Of a stretch of 64,000 nt of DNA, positions 33,698-41,905 are shown in pieces (the first letter of the stretch is position 1; every line of letters starts with the position of its first letter). The position numbers and the translations under genes were made by a program. The stretch covers positions 90,690 to 154,689 of the IMG/VR virus record IMGVR_UViG_3300032334_000315; one strand, 5' to 3'. The notes under the pieces were generated by a model. That model did not search any database. It was not told the origin of the DNA and was given only the letters and a program-made list of their open reading frames with translations. Source of the DNA: a virus.

Positions 33698-34828
33698 TTA
33701 CCTTGGTGGTTGATTTAACATCTGTTCTCTTAGTCTGTTTATACGATCAGAATTAATTGACCCCGGTACATCTCCAAAAACAGCATCTCTCTCGGTTCGA
33801 ACTCTAACCGCTTCTGGATCATTATCAGACCTAAGGTCCGGCTCTCTTATAGCGGAAACTGGACTGCCAGGATTTAAGAATTGCTTTGAGATGATCTCGG
33901 TTTCTTTAAATGTTAGAGACAAAGATACTTCGGCTGGTGCCGGTTCACCACTGCCATCCGCATTTCTGATATAGGCTGCATAAGCTTGTGGATGGTAATC
34001 CACTTTGATGTCAGTGCAAACAGAAGGCCTCATTTTGAAAAGATATGCATCTCTTGCAAATTTAATTTCAAAAAATTCAGGATATTTAAAAAACAAACCA
34101 CCAGCAACGAATTCTGGATGAGAATAATAAGTAAACATGGCTATGATACGGCGGATAATGTCGGACTCTCTTCTATTGCGTGGAGATAGTTTCCAGCTAA
34201 ATGAATGGTCACGAAAATCAACACCGGTAAATAGCACAATCTTATGTGGGTTTTGAGCAATACCACCACCAACTTTTAGTGCAGCACCTAAAGCGTCGCC
34301 CGTTACACCCATGCCGGCTAATCCTGCTTGTGCAATTTTAGCAGCTCCAGTTGTTGCTGCTAAAGCGCCTATACCAGCTAAACCAGCACCAGCAAGTCCT
34401 GCGCCAACCGCAGCTTGCCCAGGTATATCGTTATTGCCATATATTGCTCTATCAAAAGGTTTAAGCGCAGATCCGGCGGCCATATGTAAATCTGGTGTGC
34501 TATATGTTGGATTATAATCAGTTGAAAGATTTGCTGGAAGAGGCAAACGAACTACTCCGCCTGCACCTTCTACGGCACTGCCAAACCCTGTTAGTCCTAA
34601 CGCCGAAAGAGTAGCACCTTCCAATACACCTTTTGTAGGCTTAGCAACAAATTCCATCCAGTTATTATTCATTGCAAGATCACTAGGAAATGAGTTATCA
34701 TCTCCTTTAAAAGGATCACCACCTGTACCACCAATTAAAGACGGATTGGAAACATTATTAGTATTGATTCCTGGCGGTGGACCTGCATTTGCTCTTGATG
34801 CTGCCAAGTCTCTTGCTGTATCTGCCAT
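33698..34828 (-). CDS. 48: Baseplate tail-tube-cap protein gp48 with Ala/Gly insertion
   Basis: 376 residues, close to T4 gp48 (364). The C-terminal half has the conserved gp48/gp54 pattern (HKIVLFTGVDFRDHSFSWKL, SPRNRRESDIIRRIIAMF, FLYKYPEFFEIKF-like). Residues about 135-195 form an Ala/Gly-rich hydrophobic stretch (AVGAGLAGAGLAGIGALAA) that looks like an insertion. gp48 caps the baseplate and starts the tail tube. Preceded by a GGGAGATA ribosome site and an exact late promoter box. First gene of the minus hub/spike operon, divergent from gp4. Confidence 0.85.
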   Translation of the reverse strand: MADTARDLAASRANAGPPPGINTNNVSNPSLIGGTGGDPFKGDDNSFPSDLAMNNNWMEFVAKPTKGVLEGATLSALGLTGFGSAVEGAGGVVRLPLPANLSTDYNPTYSTPDLHMAAGSALKPFDRAIYGNNDIPGQAAVGAGLAGAGLAGIGALAATTGAAKIAQAGLAGMGVTGDALGAALKVGGGIAQNPHKIVLFTGVDFRDHSFSWKLSPRNRRESDIIRRIIAMFTYYSHPEFVAGGLFFKYPEFFEIKFARDAYLFKMRPSVCTDIKVDYHPQAYAAYIRNADGSGEPAPAEVSLSLTFKETEIISKQFLNPGSPVSAIREPDLRSDNDPEAVRVRTERDAVFGDVPGSINSDRINRLREQMLNQPPR

Positions 34829-34852
34829 ATTTTGGTATCTCCCTAACCAATC

Positions 34853-34860
34853 TATTTATA
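34853..34860 (-). promoter_or_regulatory. T4-type late promoter (TATAAATA) for gp48
   Basis: Exact TATAAATA on the minus strand 24 nt upstream of the gp48 start, in the 49-nt divergent gap with gp4. Confidence 0.75.
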
Positions 34861-34877
34861 CGCAATACATAGAGTGC

Positions 34878-35324
34878 ATGAAAGCATATACTGGTCGGTT
34901 TGTACCGAAAAATCCACAGAAATATAAAGGTGATCCTACGAAGATTGTTTACCGATCGTCGTGGGAACTGCGCGTCATGGGATATCTGGACAACAATATC
35001 AACGTCATTCAATGGGCCTCGGAAGAGCTTGCGATTCCGTACAAGTCACCGATAGATGGCAAATGGCACCGATACTTTCCAGACTTCGTGGTTAAGATGC
35101 GTGACAGAGATGGCAAAGTCACAGTGAAGATGCTGGAAGTTAAACCAAAAGCGCAGTCTGTACCGCCTACCATCAAGAAAGGTGTATCAAAGCCAAGTAA
35201 GAAATACTTGAAAGAAGTGATGACTTGGGGCATAAATAGTAGTAAATGGGAAGCTGCAAAGGAATATTGTGCTGACCGCAACTGGCAATTCGTAGTGCTT
35301 ACGGAAAAGGAACTCGGTCTTTAA
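34878..35324 (+). CDS. 4: Head completion protein gp4
   Basis: 148 residues from ATG 34878, matching T4 gp4 (150); a longer frame from 34746 would overlap gp48 and adds no family sequence. Conserved blocks: YTGRFVPKNPQKYKGDPTKI, YRSSWELRVMGYLDNN and WASEELAIPYKSPIDGKWHR, then DFVVK...LEVKPK. This Y-F-x-D...E-x-K arrangement is endonuclease-like; gp4 is needed to complete filled heads. Its stop overlaps the next start (TAATG), the first of several couplings in this plus operon. Confidence 0.9.
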   Translation: MKAYTGRFVPKNPQKYKGDPTKIVYRSSWELRVMGYLDNNINVIQWASEELAIPYKSPIDGKWHRYFPDFVVKMRDRDGKVTVKMLEVKPKAQSVPPTIKKGVSKPSKKYLKEVMTWGINSSKWEAAKEYCADRNWQFVVLTEKELGL

Positions 35325-35926
35325 TGGTCGCATACATCTTCGATAGTCTGATCCATAAGGCTGAGAGTGCTGGTATTAAACGCGACTCCCGCGCATGGTT
35401 TCGTAAGCAAGCGCAGGCCGTCAATGCTAATCCAGCTTTGATGCTTCGCAGTCAAGCAAACAGGTTAACTAATATACCAATGATTGGTCGCATGTACCTG
35501 TTCCGCTATGATCCAAAAACTAAAAACAAACTGCCGTATTATGATAGGTATCCGCTTGTTATTCCAATTGGTACTGGTGGCAAGACTGGTGGTACTGCAT
35601 CATCTGGTGGTTCGTTTCTTGGTTTGAATCTTCACTATCTACCACCGGTGCTGCGAGCAAAGCTGATGGATGCTCTGTACAATGTAGCATCTTCAAAAAC
35701 ATTTGACGACAAGACAAAGCTAAAGATATCTTACGACATCCTTAGCCAAGCATCGCGTTACCGTTTCTTCAAGCCGTGCGTCAAGCGTTACCTGATCTCG
35801 CATGTGCAATCTAAATTTTTCTATATTGAACCCACAGAGTGGGACATGGCTTTGTTTCTTCCGCTTGATAGATTTGTTGGAGCTAGTAGAAATGTTGTCT
35901 ACAAAGACAGCCGAAATAGGATTTAA
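35324..35926 (+). CDS. Conserved T4-like virion/morphogenesis protein, role unassigned
   Basis: 200 residues. Family-like blocks IGRMYLFRYDPKTKNKLPYY, FLGLNLHYLPPVLRAKLMDAL and FFKPCVKRYLISHVQSKFF occur in many T4-like phages at this place, but I cannot attach a reliable T4 gene number. Soluble, basic, no signal peptide. Coupled to gp4 by TAATG, and 2 nt before the tube-like gene, so it is expressed with the head-completion and tube genes. Confidence 0.65.
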   Translation: MVAYIFDSLIHKAESAGIKRDSRAWFRKQAQAVNANPALMLRSQANRLTNIPMIGRMYLFRYDPKTKNKLPYYDRYPLVIPIGTGGKTGGTASSGGSFLGLNLHYLPPVLRAKLMDALYNVASSKTFDDKTKLKISYDILSQASRYRFFKPCVKRYLISHVQSKFFYIEPTEWDMALFLPLDRFVGASRNVVYKDSRNRI

Positions 35927-35928
35927 CG

Positions 35929-36666
35929 ATGCCTTTTAATATAGCAGATTTTAACTCTGAGATTGCCAAAACTGGTATTGCAGCAACATCGCACTTTGAA
36001 GCTGTGATAACAAGAGGTCCAGGTGGCAGATCACTAGCACCATATGGCCTTGACCAGGGAATGCGCTTTCGTATTGAGAGCGTCAATTTACCAGGCCGTA
36101 CGCTTACAACATTGGATCAACAATATCATGGTCCTGTTCGCGCAATGCCGTATCGTTTCCAACACCAACCAGTAACATTCACAGTTATTCTCTCGCGTGA
36201 CATGCGCGAGCGCGAAGTGTTTATGAAGTGGCAAGATTTCTTTGTTGGGCATCATCGTACCAATTATAATACCGCTGTAGTTCCAGGTATGTTCGACTCA
36301 AAATATTATGACGATGGCATCGGCGAGATTGAAATTTGGCAATACTCTCAGCCAACACCACAACGATTTCCATCCAATGCACCTAAATCAAATTCATATC
36401 AACAAAGCAATCTATCGCCCGGTGCACAAACTGGTAATCCTTATCTTTCTATGCAAGAACAACCAGATGCTGTTGTGCAAAATCAAATTAGATTTCTGGA
36501 AGCATATCCAAGTTCCGTAAATGATATTGCTATGTCATGGGGCGATGAAGGATATGCAAAACTTCAGGTTGAAATGAGATATAGGACTGTTATTGAAACC
36601 AACAAATCGTTTAGAAATAACACTGCATTTAATCAAGACGCACGTTCAGGATACGGATTCTTTTAA
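35929..36666 (+). CDS. Tail tube-fold protein (gp54/gp19 family)
   Basis: 245 residues. The N-terminal part (ATSHFEAVITRGPGG, FRIESVNLPGRTLTT) and the VTFTVILSRDMREREVFMKW strand-helix are typical of the T4 tube fold shared by gp19 and the baseplate tube initiators gp48 and gp54. Because it sits among hub genes next to gp26 and near gp48, gp54 is the more likely assignment; gp19 is 163 residues in T4. A loop rich in Q/N/P at about 145-180 is an extra. Confidence 0.7.
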   Translation: MPFNIADFNSEIAKTGIAATSHFEAVITRGPGGRSLAPYGLDQGMRFRIESVNLPGRTLTTLDQQYHGPVRAMPYRFQHQPVTFTVILSRDMREREVFMKWQDFFVGHHRTNYNTAVVPGMFDSKYYDDGIGEIEIWQYSQPTPQRFPSNAPKSNSYQQSNLSPGAQTGNPYLSMQEQPDAVVQNQIRFLEAYPSSVNDIAMSWGDEGYAKLQVEMRYRTVIETNKSFRNNTAFNQDARSGYGFF

Positions 36667-36683
36667 TATAAGTGAGGTAAATT

Positions 36684-37391
36684 ATGGCACTACCGAAATT
36701 GGCTACACCAAAATTTGGATTAGACTTACCATCAAGTGGGCAAAGAATTAATTTTAGGCCGTTTGTTGTGAAAGAGGAAAAGATGTTGCTTATGGCTGCA
36801 TCCGCTGAAGACCAAAACTCTATGATTGACGCTGTGAAAGATGTTATCGCAGCCTGTGTGACGAGCGATATCAATGTGGATAAGCTACCATATTTTGACC
36901 TTGAATATATCTTCCTCAACATTAGAGCGAAGTCAATTGGTGAAATCGTCAAGATGGAATATCGCCACACTGGCGGTGTAAACTATGCAGGCATCGCATG
37001 TGAAGCTGTTACACCAGTTGATATCAATCTTGAAGAAGTGAAGGTCCAAAAAAGTGATAGCCACTCAAGCAGAATTGATCTTGATGGTATTCTTGGTATG
37101 GAAATGAGATATCCTACCATCAGTGATATCAAACAAATTACACAAGGCGACGATGAAATTGAGATGCTGGCTAAATGTATTATGTCGGTATATGACGCAG
37201 AAGAAGTTTACGAACCGGATAATTTGGCTGATTCAATTCAGTTTATTGAAGGCCTCAATAGCGTCCAGTTTGCTAAAGTAATGCAGTTCATTCAGACGAT
37301 TCCAAAGCTAAAGCATTCGTTTAGTTATAAGTGTCGTGGTTGTGGGCAAGAAGATACCGTGACGTTGGAGGGCCTGTCTGATTTTTTTTAA
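36684..37391 (+). CDS. 26: Baseplate hub protein gp26 (tail assembly chaperone-like)
   Basis: 235 residues, near T4 gp26 (208). Blocks ASPKFGLDLPSSGQRINFRPF-like at the start, FVVKEEKMLLMAASA, the central YFDLEYIFLNIRAKSIGEIV and a C-terminal CRGCG pair fit the T4 baseplate gp26 family. The gene ends in eight T residues running into TAA, with the next frame opening exactly at TAATG, see the slippery-site entry. Good GAGGTAAA ribosome site. Confidence 0.85.
   Translation: MALPKLATPKFGLDLPSSGQRINFRPFVVKEEKMLLMAASAEDQNSMIDAVKDVIAACVTSDINVDKLPYFDLEYIFLNIRAKSIGEIVKMEYRHTGGVNYAGIACEAVTPVDINLEEVKVQKSDSHSSRIDLDGILGMEMRYPTISDIKQITQGDDEIEMLAKCIMSVYDAEEVYEPDNLADSIQFIEGLNSVQFAKVMQFIQTIPKLKHSFSYKCRGCGQEDTVTLEGLSDFF
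37382..37388 (+). other. Candidate -1 ribosomal frameshift site (T TTT TTT) at the gp26 end
   Basis: The last codons of gp26 are GAT TTT TTT TAA. The heptamer T-TTT-TTT is slip-competent and stands directly before the stop. A -1 shift would read TTA then ATG of the 58-codon frame, fusing gp26 to the gp51-like tail (293 codons plus the leucine). Tail assembly chaperones of many phages use this arrangement. No strong downstream hairpin was seen. Confidence 0.45.
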
Positions 37392-37567
37392 TGGTCCTCT
37401 CTCATAACACACTAATGAACTATTATCAAACCAATTTTTCGCTTATGCAACACCACAAATATTCTCTGAGTGACATTGAAGGAATGATACCCTGGGAGAG
37501 GGATATTTACGTTAAGATGCTACTAGAATACCTTGAGAAACTAAAAGAAGAACGCGAACGAGGATAA
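37391..37567 (+). CDS. gp51-like small hub-assembly protein
   Basis: 58 residues. Its ATG shares an A with the gp26 stop (TAATG) and lies in the -1 frame relative to gp26. The sequence (YYQTNFSLMQHHKYSLSDIE, then MIPWERDIYVKMLLEYLEK) has the DIE-x-M-x-PWER-x-IY core found in short tail-assembly proteins of T4-like phages, some annotated gp51. It may be made by re-initiation or as a frameshift extension of gp26. Too short to have been picked by simple length cut-offs. Confidence 0.7.
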   Translation: MVLSHNTLMNYYQTNFSLMQHHKYSLSDIEGMIPWERDIYVKMLLEYLEKLKEERERG

Positions 37568-37570
37568 TAA

Positions 37571-39880
37571 ATGGCTAAAAAGCCAGGACCAGTAGCAGGC
37601 AGTTTAGGAAACACCGATTACTATTACAAGAGTGATGGTACGGTTGTGGACGAGAACGGCATTCCCGCGTCTGCGCGAATTTCCGCGATGTTTGCTGCGC
37701 CTGCTCCAGTTGAAGAAGCTGCGGCTGTAGTAGCACCCAAAAGAAAGAAGAAGAATAACGCTCAAATTGCTGGCGTATTGAAGAACACCAAATATTACTA
37801 TGCGCCAGATGGTTCTATCATTGATGACCAAGGCAAACCAGCACCTGATAAGATTGCTGTATATTTTCCACCGCAAGAAAAACGCGAAGCAATTGCAGCA
37901 GCAATGCCAAAAGCACCAGGCATAAAGGCTGCAACTAAAGCAACAGGTGTACCTAGCAAGGTAATCAAACAATTCAACAAAAACATATCCATCGCTACCA
38001 ATCTGATTACCACAAATCAGAAGATAATGGAGTCATATCCAAAACTATTTGAACAGATGAGTGGTGTTGTTCAAAAGATGACAGAGCAAAACGAAACTGT
38101 CATTCGTACCATGATTCAAAATAACCAAGAGTTTCAAGATAAAGTTATTGAGACGCTGACAGGCGCAAAAGCACCAACACAAGCTGGTGGTTCTGTAGCA
38201 CCAAAGCCTGGACGTAAAGGTGCTGGTCGAAAATCACTAAAAGCTTCACGAAGCACCGCGGTTCTTGCGCGGGCGCAGAGAATGAAGCAATCCCGATCTG
38301 CTAGTAACACGAGACTTGGTATAGGTCTTGCCGTTGCTGGTACGGCTGTGGCCGTTGGTGCAGCTTTGATTGCAACTAGTCCAAGCGGTGGTGGCGGTGG
38401 CGCTGGTCCTAGTGGTGAAGCGCCACCAGGTGGAATGTGGCCCAATACGCCAGCATCTGGTAGCAATAAACAAATCCTTGAAACGATAAAAAAACGCGAA
38501 TCTGGTGGTAACTATAACATCCGTTCAAATTCATCTAGTGCATCTGGTGCTTATCAGTTTATTGATAGTACATGGCGTTCACGCGCACAGGCAGCTGGCG
38601 TAGATATACAAAAATATCCACGAGCATTTATGGCTCCACCAGATGTACAAGATAAAGTAGCAGATGTTTATATTTCTGAAGTTCTTCGTCAAAATAATAA
38701 TGACGTATCAAAAATTCCACTTGTTTGGTATACTGGTAATGCTCAAGGTCGCATGTCTGCGAACGCACTGGCTGTCAATAGAGGTTTAACACCACAAGCA
38801 TATCAAGCGTCATGGATGAAAACATACCAGCAAATGGGCGGTAATGTTCAAACTGCGGCGGCACAACAAACAACTCCTACTGCACCAGCTGCACCATCTG
38901 GTGGTCCAACCACCGCATCAACACCAGCATCCGCAACGACAGGTGCACCAGAACGTAGGCCTTCTGCAACGCCAGAAGAAGCTGCAACGCATCAAGCCAA
39001 CGTAACGATGCTAAAAAATATAAACGATCTTGCAGCAAGAAAAGGTCCTGGTGCTAGACTCGGTGAAGCTAATGAAGCAAAGAAAAAAGAGCTAGAAGGG
39101 AAAGTAGCAGCATACAATCAGAAATTTAGTCTTGCACCTATTCAACAAGCTGGTACTGTCCGCCCATTAGATACAACAGGATTGCCGTCTCAGCAACAGG
39201 TACAGACTTCGCTTGCGAGTTTGGGAAATACCGATCTTCAAAAATATAATACCAAAGATCAATCGCACATAGCTGGTCTACAACCAGACTTTGCTGGTAG
39301 ACTTGGGCAGTTTCTCGCAGCGGCTGAGCAAGCTGGTGCACCAATTAAGATTATGTCTGGTTATCGTAGCCCAGAGCGCCAAGCGCAATTGTTTCAAGCG
39401 GCCGTTGCTAAGTATGGTAGCCCAGAAGCTGCGAGAAAGTGGGTAGCACCACCAGGCAAATCAAATCATGGTAGAGGTATTGCGGTAGACTTGCAATATT
39501 CATCTGGGCAAGCGCGAGGATGGGCTCATCAAAATGCAGCTAAGTTTGGTTTGCATTTTAGAATGTCGCATGAGCCATGGCATATTGAGCCACAGGGTGG
39601 TGCAAGTGATGGAGAGTTTACGCCTGGTGCACCTGCTCCAGACTATTATGCTGGTGGTGGTGCAGGTAATAGAATGGCTGGGGCTTCGCAAGACTATGCT
39701 GTGAATCGTGCGTGTGCGTGTCCACCTATGAATACGGCTATCATCAATAGGACTGTCACGAATGATATTAGAACCAATATATTTCAACAGATGGCAGGAC
39801 CAACATATCGCCCACAATCAATGGTCTCACCATTTATGATCGGTGCGGAAATCGGATCTGCTCTTAGAAGGTTATTTTAA
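37571..39880 (+). CDS. Hub protein with transglycosylase and M15 peptidase domains
   Basis: 769 residues. Residues about 8-42 and 66-100 are two copies of a motif (GSLGNTDYYYKSDGTVVDENG; GVLKNTKYYYAPDGSIIDDQG). About 130-200 is helical/coiled coil; 248-270 is a hydrophobic Gly/Ala segment. From about 300 comes an SLT-type transglycosylase with catalytic E310 (KRESGGNYN) and SGAYQFIDSTW. A P/A/T-rich linker follows, then at about 560-690 a VanY-like M15 carboxypeptidase with SNHGRGIAVDL and EPWHIE as zinc ligands. It can probably cut both glycan and peptide of peptidoglycan during injection, replacing the lysozyme missing from gp5. Confidence 0.85.
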   Translation: MAKKPGPVAGSLGNTDYYYKSDGTVVDENGIPASARISAMFAAPAPVEEAAAVVAPKRKKKNNAQIAGVLKNTKYYYAPDGSIIDDQGKPAPDKIAVYFPPQEKREAIAAAMPKAPGIKAATKATGVPSKVIKQFNKNISIATNLITTNQKIMESYPKLFEQMSGVVQKMTEQNETVIRTMIQNNQEFQDKVIETLTGAKAPTQAGGSVAPKPGRKGAGRKSLKASRSTAVLARAQRMKQSRSASNTRLGIGLAVAGTAVAVGAALIATSPSGGGGGAGPSGEAPPGGMWPNTPASGSNKQILETIKKRESGGNYNIRSNSSSASGAYQFIDSTWRSRAQAAGVDIQKYPRAFMAPPDVQDKVADVYISEVLRQNNNDVSKIPLVWYTGNAQGRMSANALAVNRGLTPQAYQASWMKTYQQMGGNVQTAAAQQTTPTAPAAPSGGPTTASTPASATTGAPERRPSATPEEAATHQANVTMLKNINDLAARKGPGARLGEANEAKKKELEGKVAAYNQKFSLAPIQQAGTVRPLDTTGLPSQQQVQTSLASLGNTDLQKYNTKDQSHIAGLQPDFAGRLGQFLAAAEQAGAPIKIMSGYRSPERQAQLFQAAVAKYGSPEAARKWVAPPGKSNHGRGIAVDLQYSSGQARGWAHQNAAKFGLHFRMSHEPWHIEPQGGASDGEFTPGAPAPDYYAGGGAGNRMAGASQDYAVNRACACPPMNTAIINRTVTNDIRTNIFQQMAGPTYRPQSMVSPFMIGAEIGSALRRLF

Positions 39881-41844
39881 TGGCTATTTCAAAACTCGTA
39901 ACTGGTACACCATTTGATAGACCAGCAATAACATTTAGTACCAAGTCTGCGGATAGTAATATGCAGAAAGCATCATCGTCGCTATTGACTAACAAGAGTT
40001 CAATGGGAGACCTTGCGGACTCTATGTCACGTTTGAATATTCAACTAACACAATTGCAAAAAGTATCTAATGAAATTATGAAAAGTATTGCAAGCGTTCT
40101 AAAGACGATTGCTAGAGTTGACCATGATATGACAGGCCGCTTTAGAACATTGAACAAAGAACTGGCTGCGTCTCGTACAGAGTTTACCAGAAGTCTTGCT
40201 TACATAACACCATCTTTGACAGGTGGTGCTGGTGCTGCTATCAGTGGTGCTGCATTAGGCGCTGCGGCACCAGCTGCGGCAGCGGACGCTATTCCTTCAA
40301 GTGGCAATTCCACATGGGACGCATTTATTGCATTCTTAAAAGTTACTGCACCATTATTTTTAGGCAAGATAGGTAAAAAAATAGCAACTATGGCTATTTT
40401 GGCTGCTACTGGTATTGGATGGATTGGCGTTGCTATTGGTCTTGCATTATCAATTGGTGATGCGATTGAAATGTATAATCTCTGGAAACAATTTAAAAAC
40501 GAAAAGCCAGATCAAGCTGAAATTGATGGTGCTATGGCATCATATAATAAGTCACAACCACCAATCGGTGCACCACAGGGCGCACAATTAACCGATATGT
40601 CAATGTCTGGTGAAACTGGTGCATTTGCCGAAGCTGCTGGTTCGAAAGCAAAAAGTGGATCTGGTGCACCTCAAGGCGGCGCTTCAGCCACCACAACGGC
40701 TGCAACTCAAATGTCAATGATGGAACCACAAGACAAAGCTGGTGCAACACCACCAGCAGCCGCAGCCGCACCAACTGATATGTCAATAAGTGGTGAGACT
40801 GGTGCATTTGGTGCTGCTAGACAATCAGCCGCAGCACCACAACCAATGAGAAGACCTGCGGATACTGCACCTGCCGCAGCTACAGGTGCACCTGTAATGG
40901 CACCACCTGATCCACACGCTAAGTCTAAAGCTATGTTTCAACAACAACAGGATATGGAAAGAAACGGTGATTCTGGTGCTACTGCAATGTTCTTTGCTGC
41001 GGATCAACAGAGACAAAAAGAACTTGCTGGTTTAAAAGCTGTTGCTGCTGCACCTGGTGCACCAGTAGAAGCAAAAAAAGCGGCTGCGAAATCGCTACGC
41101 GATGCCACAAATCCAGCTACGTTTGGTCGTGGTGGTGGGCACACTACAGGTGAAACAACCGGTGCTATCGGACGTGGTGGCGGTGACCATACTGATCCTC
41201 GTAAGTTAGGGCGCGGTGCTGGTAGTCACACATTACCAACAGACGGATTACCTGGCGGTGATACTGGTCTTAGTGATAGAGATGTTCGCTCGGCTAATAT
41301 GCAAAATGCATCCAACATCATGCAAAAAGAATATGATGCAAAAGATCGTCTTGCTCCTATCCAAGATCCTATGGCAGAAATGGCCAGAAAAATGGAAGAA
41401 GCAAAACGAATCGGTGCATTACAGGACCGACAAGCCATAGACGATAAAGATATGGCTGATGCTGCTAAGTATAAACCACTAGAGCAACAGCGCGCTGCTA
41501 TAGATTCTGGTGCAGCTAAACCAACAACACCTACGCAAGCATTTAAAGCTAATATAAGAAACATGACTGGTCCTGAAGGTAACGCTGAGAATCCGCCACC
41601 AGTACCAGGTGCACCCGCTGCGTCTGCGCCCGCGCAAGGCCCACCACCTGCACCAGAGGGCGACGAGTCTGCTGGTTATAAAGGCAAGTTAGGTCAAATC
41701 TTACAGACTAATATGAATGATTATAATGTCGTCAATAAAAGTGCGGGTGGAGATCAAAATGTCACACCAAACTTACCGTTATCAGCAGATAATCCATTAC
41801 TAACGAGTAAATTTCGTAAACAGTATTTGCAGAACCACCAATAA
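39880..41844 (+). CDS. Large virion protein with coiled coil and hydrophobic segment (possible tape measure)
   Basis: 654 residues. Residues about 50-110 are heptad-rich (LADSMSRLNIQLTQLQKV, NEIMKSIASVLKTIARVDHD). About 110-190 is hydrophobic with Gly/Ala motifs and one or two membrane-like helices (MAILAATGIGWIGVAIGLALS). The second half is Pro/Ala/Gln-rich with repeats: TDMSMSGETGAFAEA and TDMSISGETGAFGAA; GRGGGHT, GRGGGDHT and GRGAGSHT. This resembles a tape-measure or hub protein such as T4 gp29 by position and composition, not by clear homology. Starts on the last base of the previous stop (TAATG). Confidence 0.6.
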   Translation: MAISKLVTGTPFDRPAITFSTKSADSNMQKASSSLLTNKSSMGDLADSMSRLNIQLTQLQKVSNEIMKSIASVLKTIARVDHDMTGRFRTLNKELAASRTEFTRSLAYITPSLTGGAGAAISGAALGAAAPAAAADAIPSSGNSTWDAFIAFLKVTAPLFLGKIGKKIATMAILAATGIGWIGVAIGLALSIGDAIEMYNLWKQFKNEKPDQAEIDGAMASYNKSQPPIGAPQGAQLTDMSMSGETGAFAEAAGSKAKSGSGAPQGGASATTTAATQMSMMEPQDKAGATPPAAAAAPTDMSISGETGAFGAARQSAAAPQPMRRPADTAPAAATGAPVMAPPDPHAKSKAMFQQQQDMERNGDSGATAMFFAADQQRQKELAGLKAVAAAPGAPVEAKKAAAKSLRDATNPATFGRGGGHTTGETTGAIGRGGGDHTDPRKLGRGAGSHTLPTDGLPGGDTGLSDRDVRSANMQNASNIMQKEYDAKDRLAPIQDPMAEMARKMEEAKRIGALQDRQAIDDKDMADAAKYKPLEQQRAAIDSGAAKPTTPTQAFKANIRNMTGPEGNAENPPPVPGAPAASAPAQGPPPAPEGDESAGYKGKLGQILQTNMNDYNVVNKSAGGDQNVTPNLPLSADNPLLTSKFRKQYLQNHQ

Positions 41845-41868
41845 AAAAGGGAGAGCCGAAGCTCTCCC
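41843..41868 (-). terminator. Rho-independent terminator after gp32
   Basis: On the minus strand an 8-bp stem GGGAGAGC / GCTCTCCC closes a TTCG tetraloop and is followed by six T, about 37 nt past the gp32 stop. A second 7-bp hairpin (CGTAGGG / CCCTACG, 41876-41904) precedes it. On the plus strand the run is on the wrong side, so termination is for gp32. Confidence 0.85.
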
Positions 41869-41905
41869 AGGTTGCCGTAGGGTAAAAGGAATAAACTCCC
41901 TACGA

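Noticed and set aside
41876-41904. Possible plus-strand terminator after the 654-residue gene
   Set aside because: The 7-bp hairpin has a 15-nt loop and no following T-run on the plus strand; only the minus-strand terminator is convincing.
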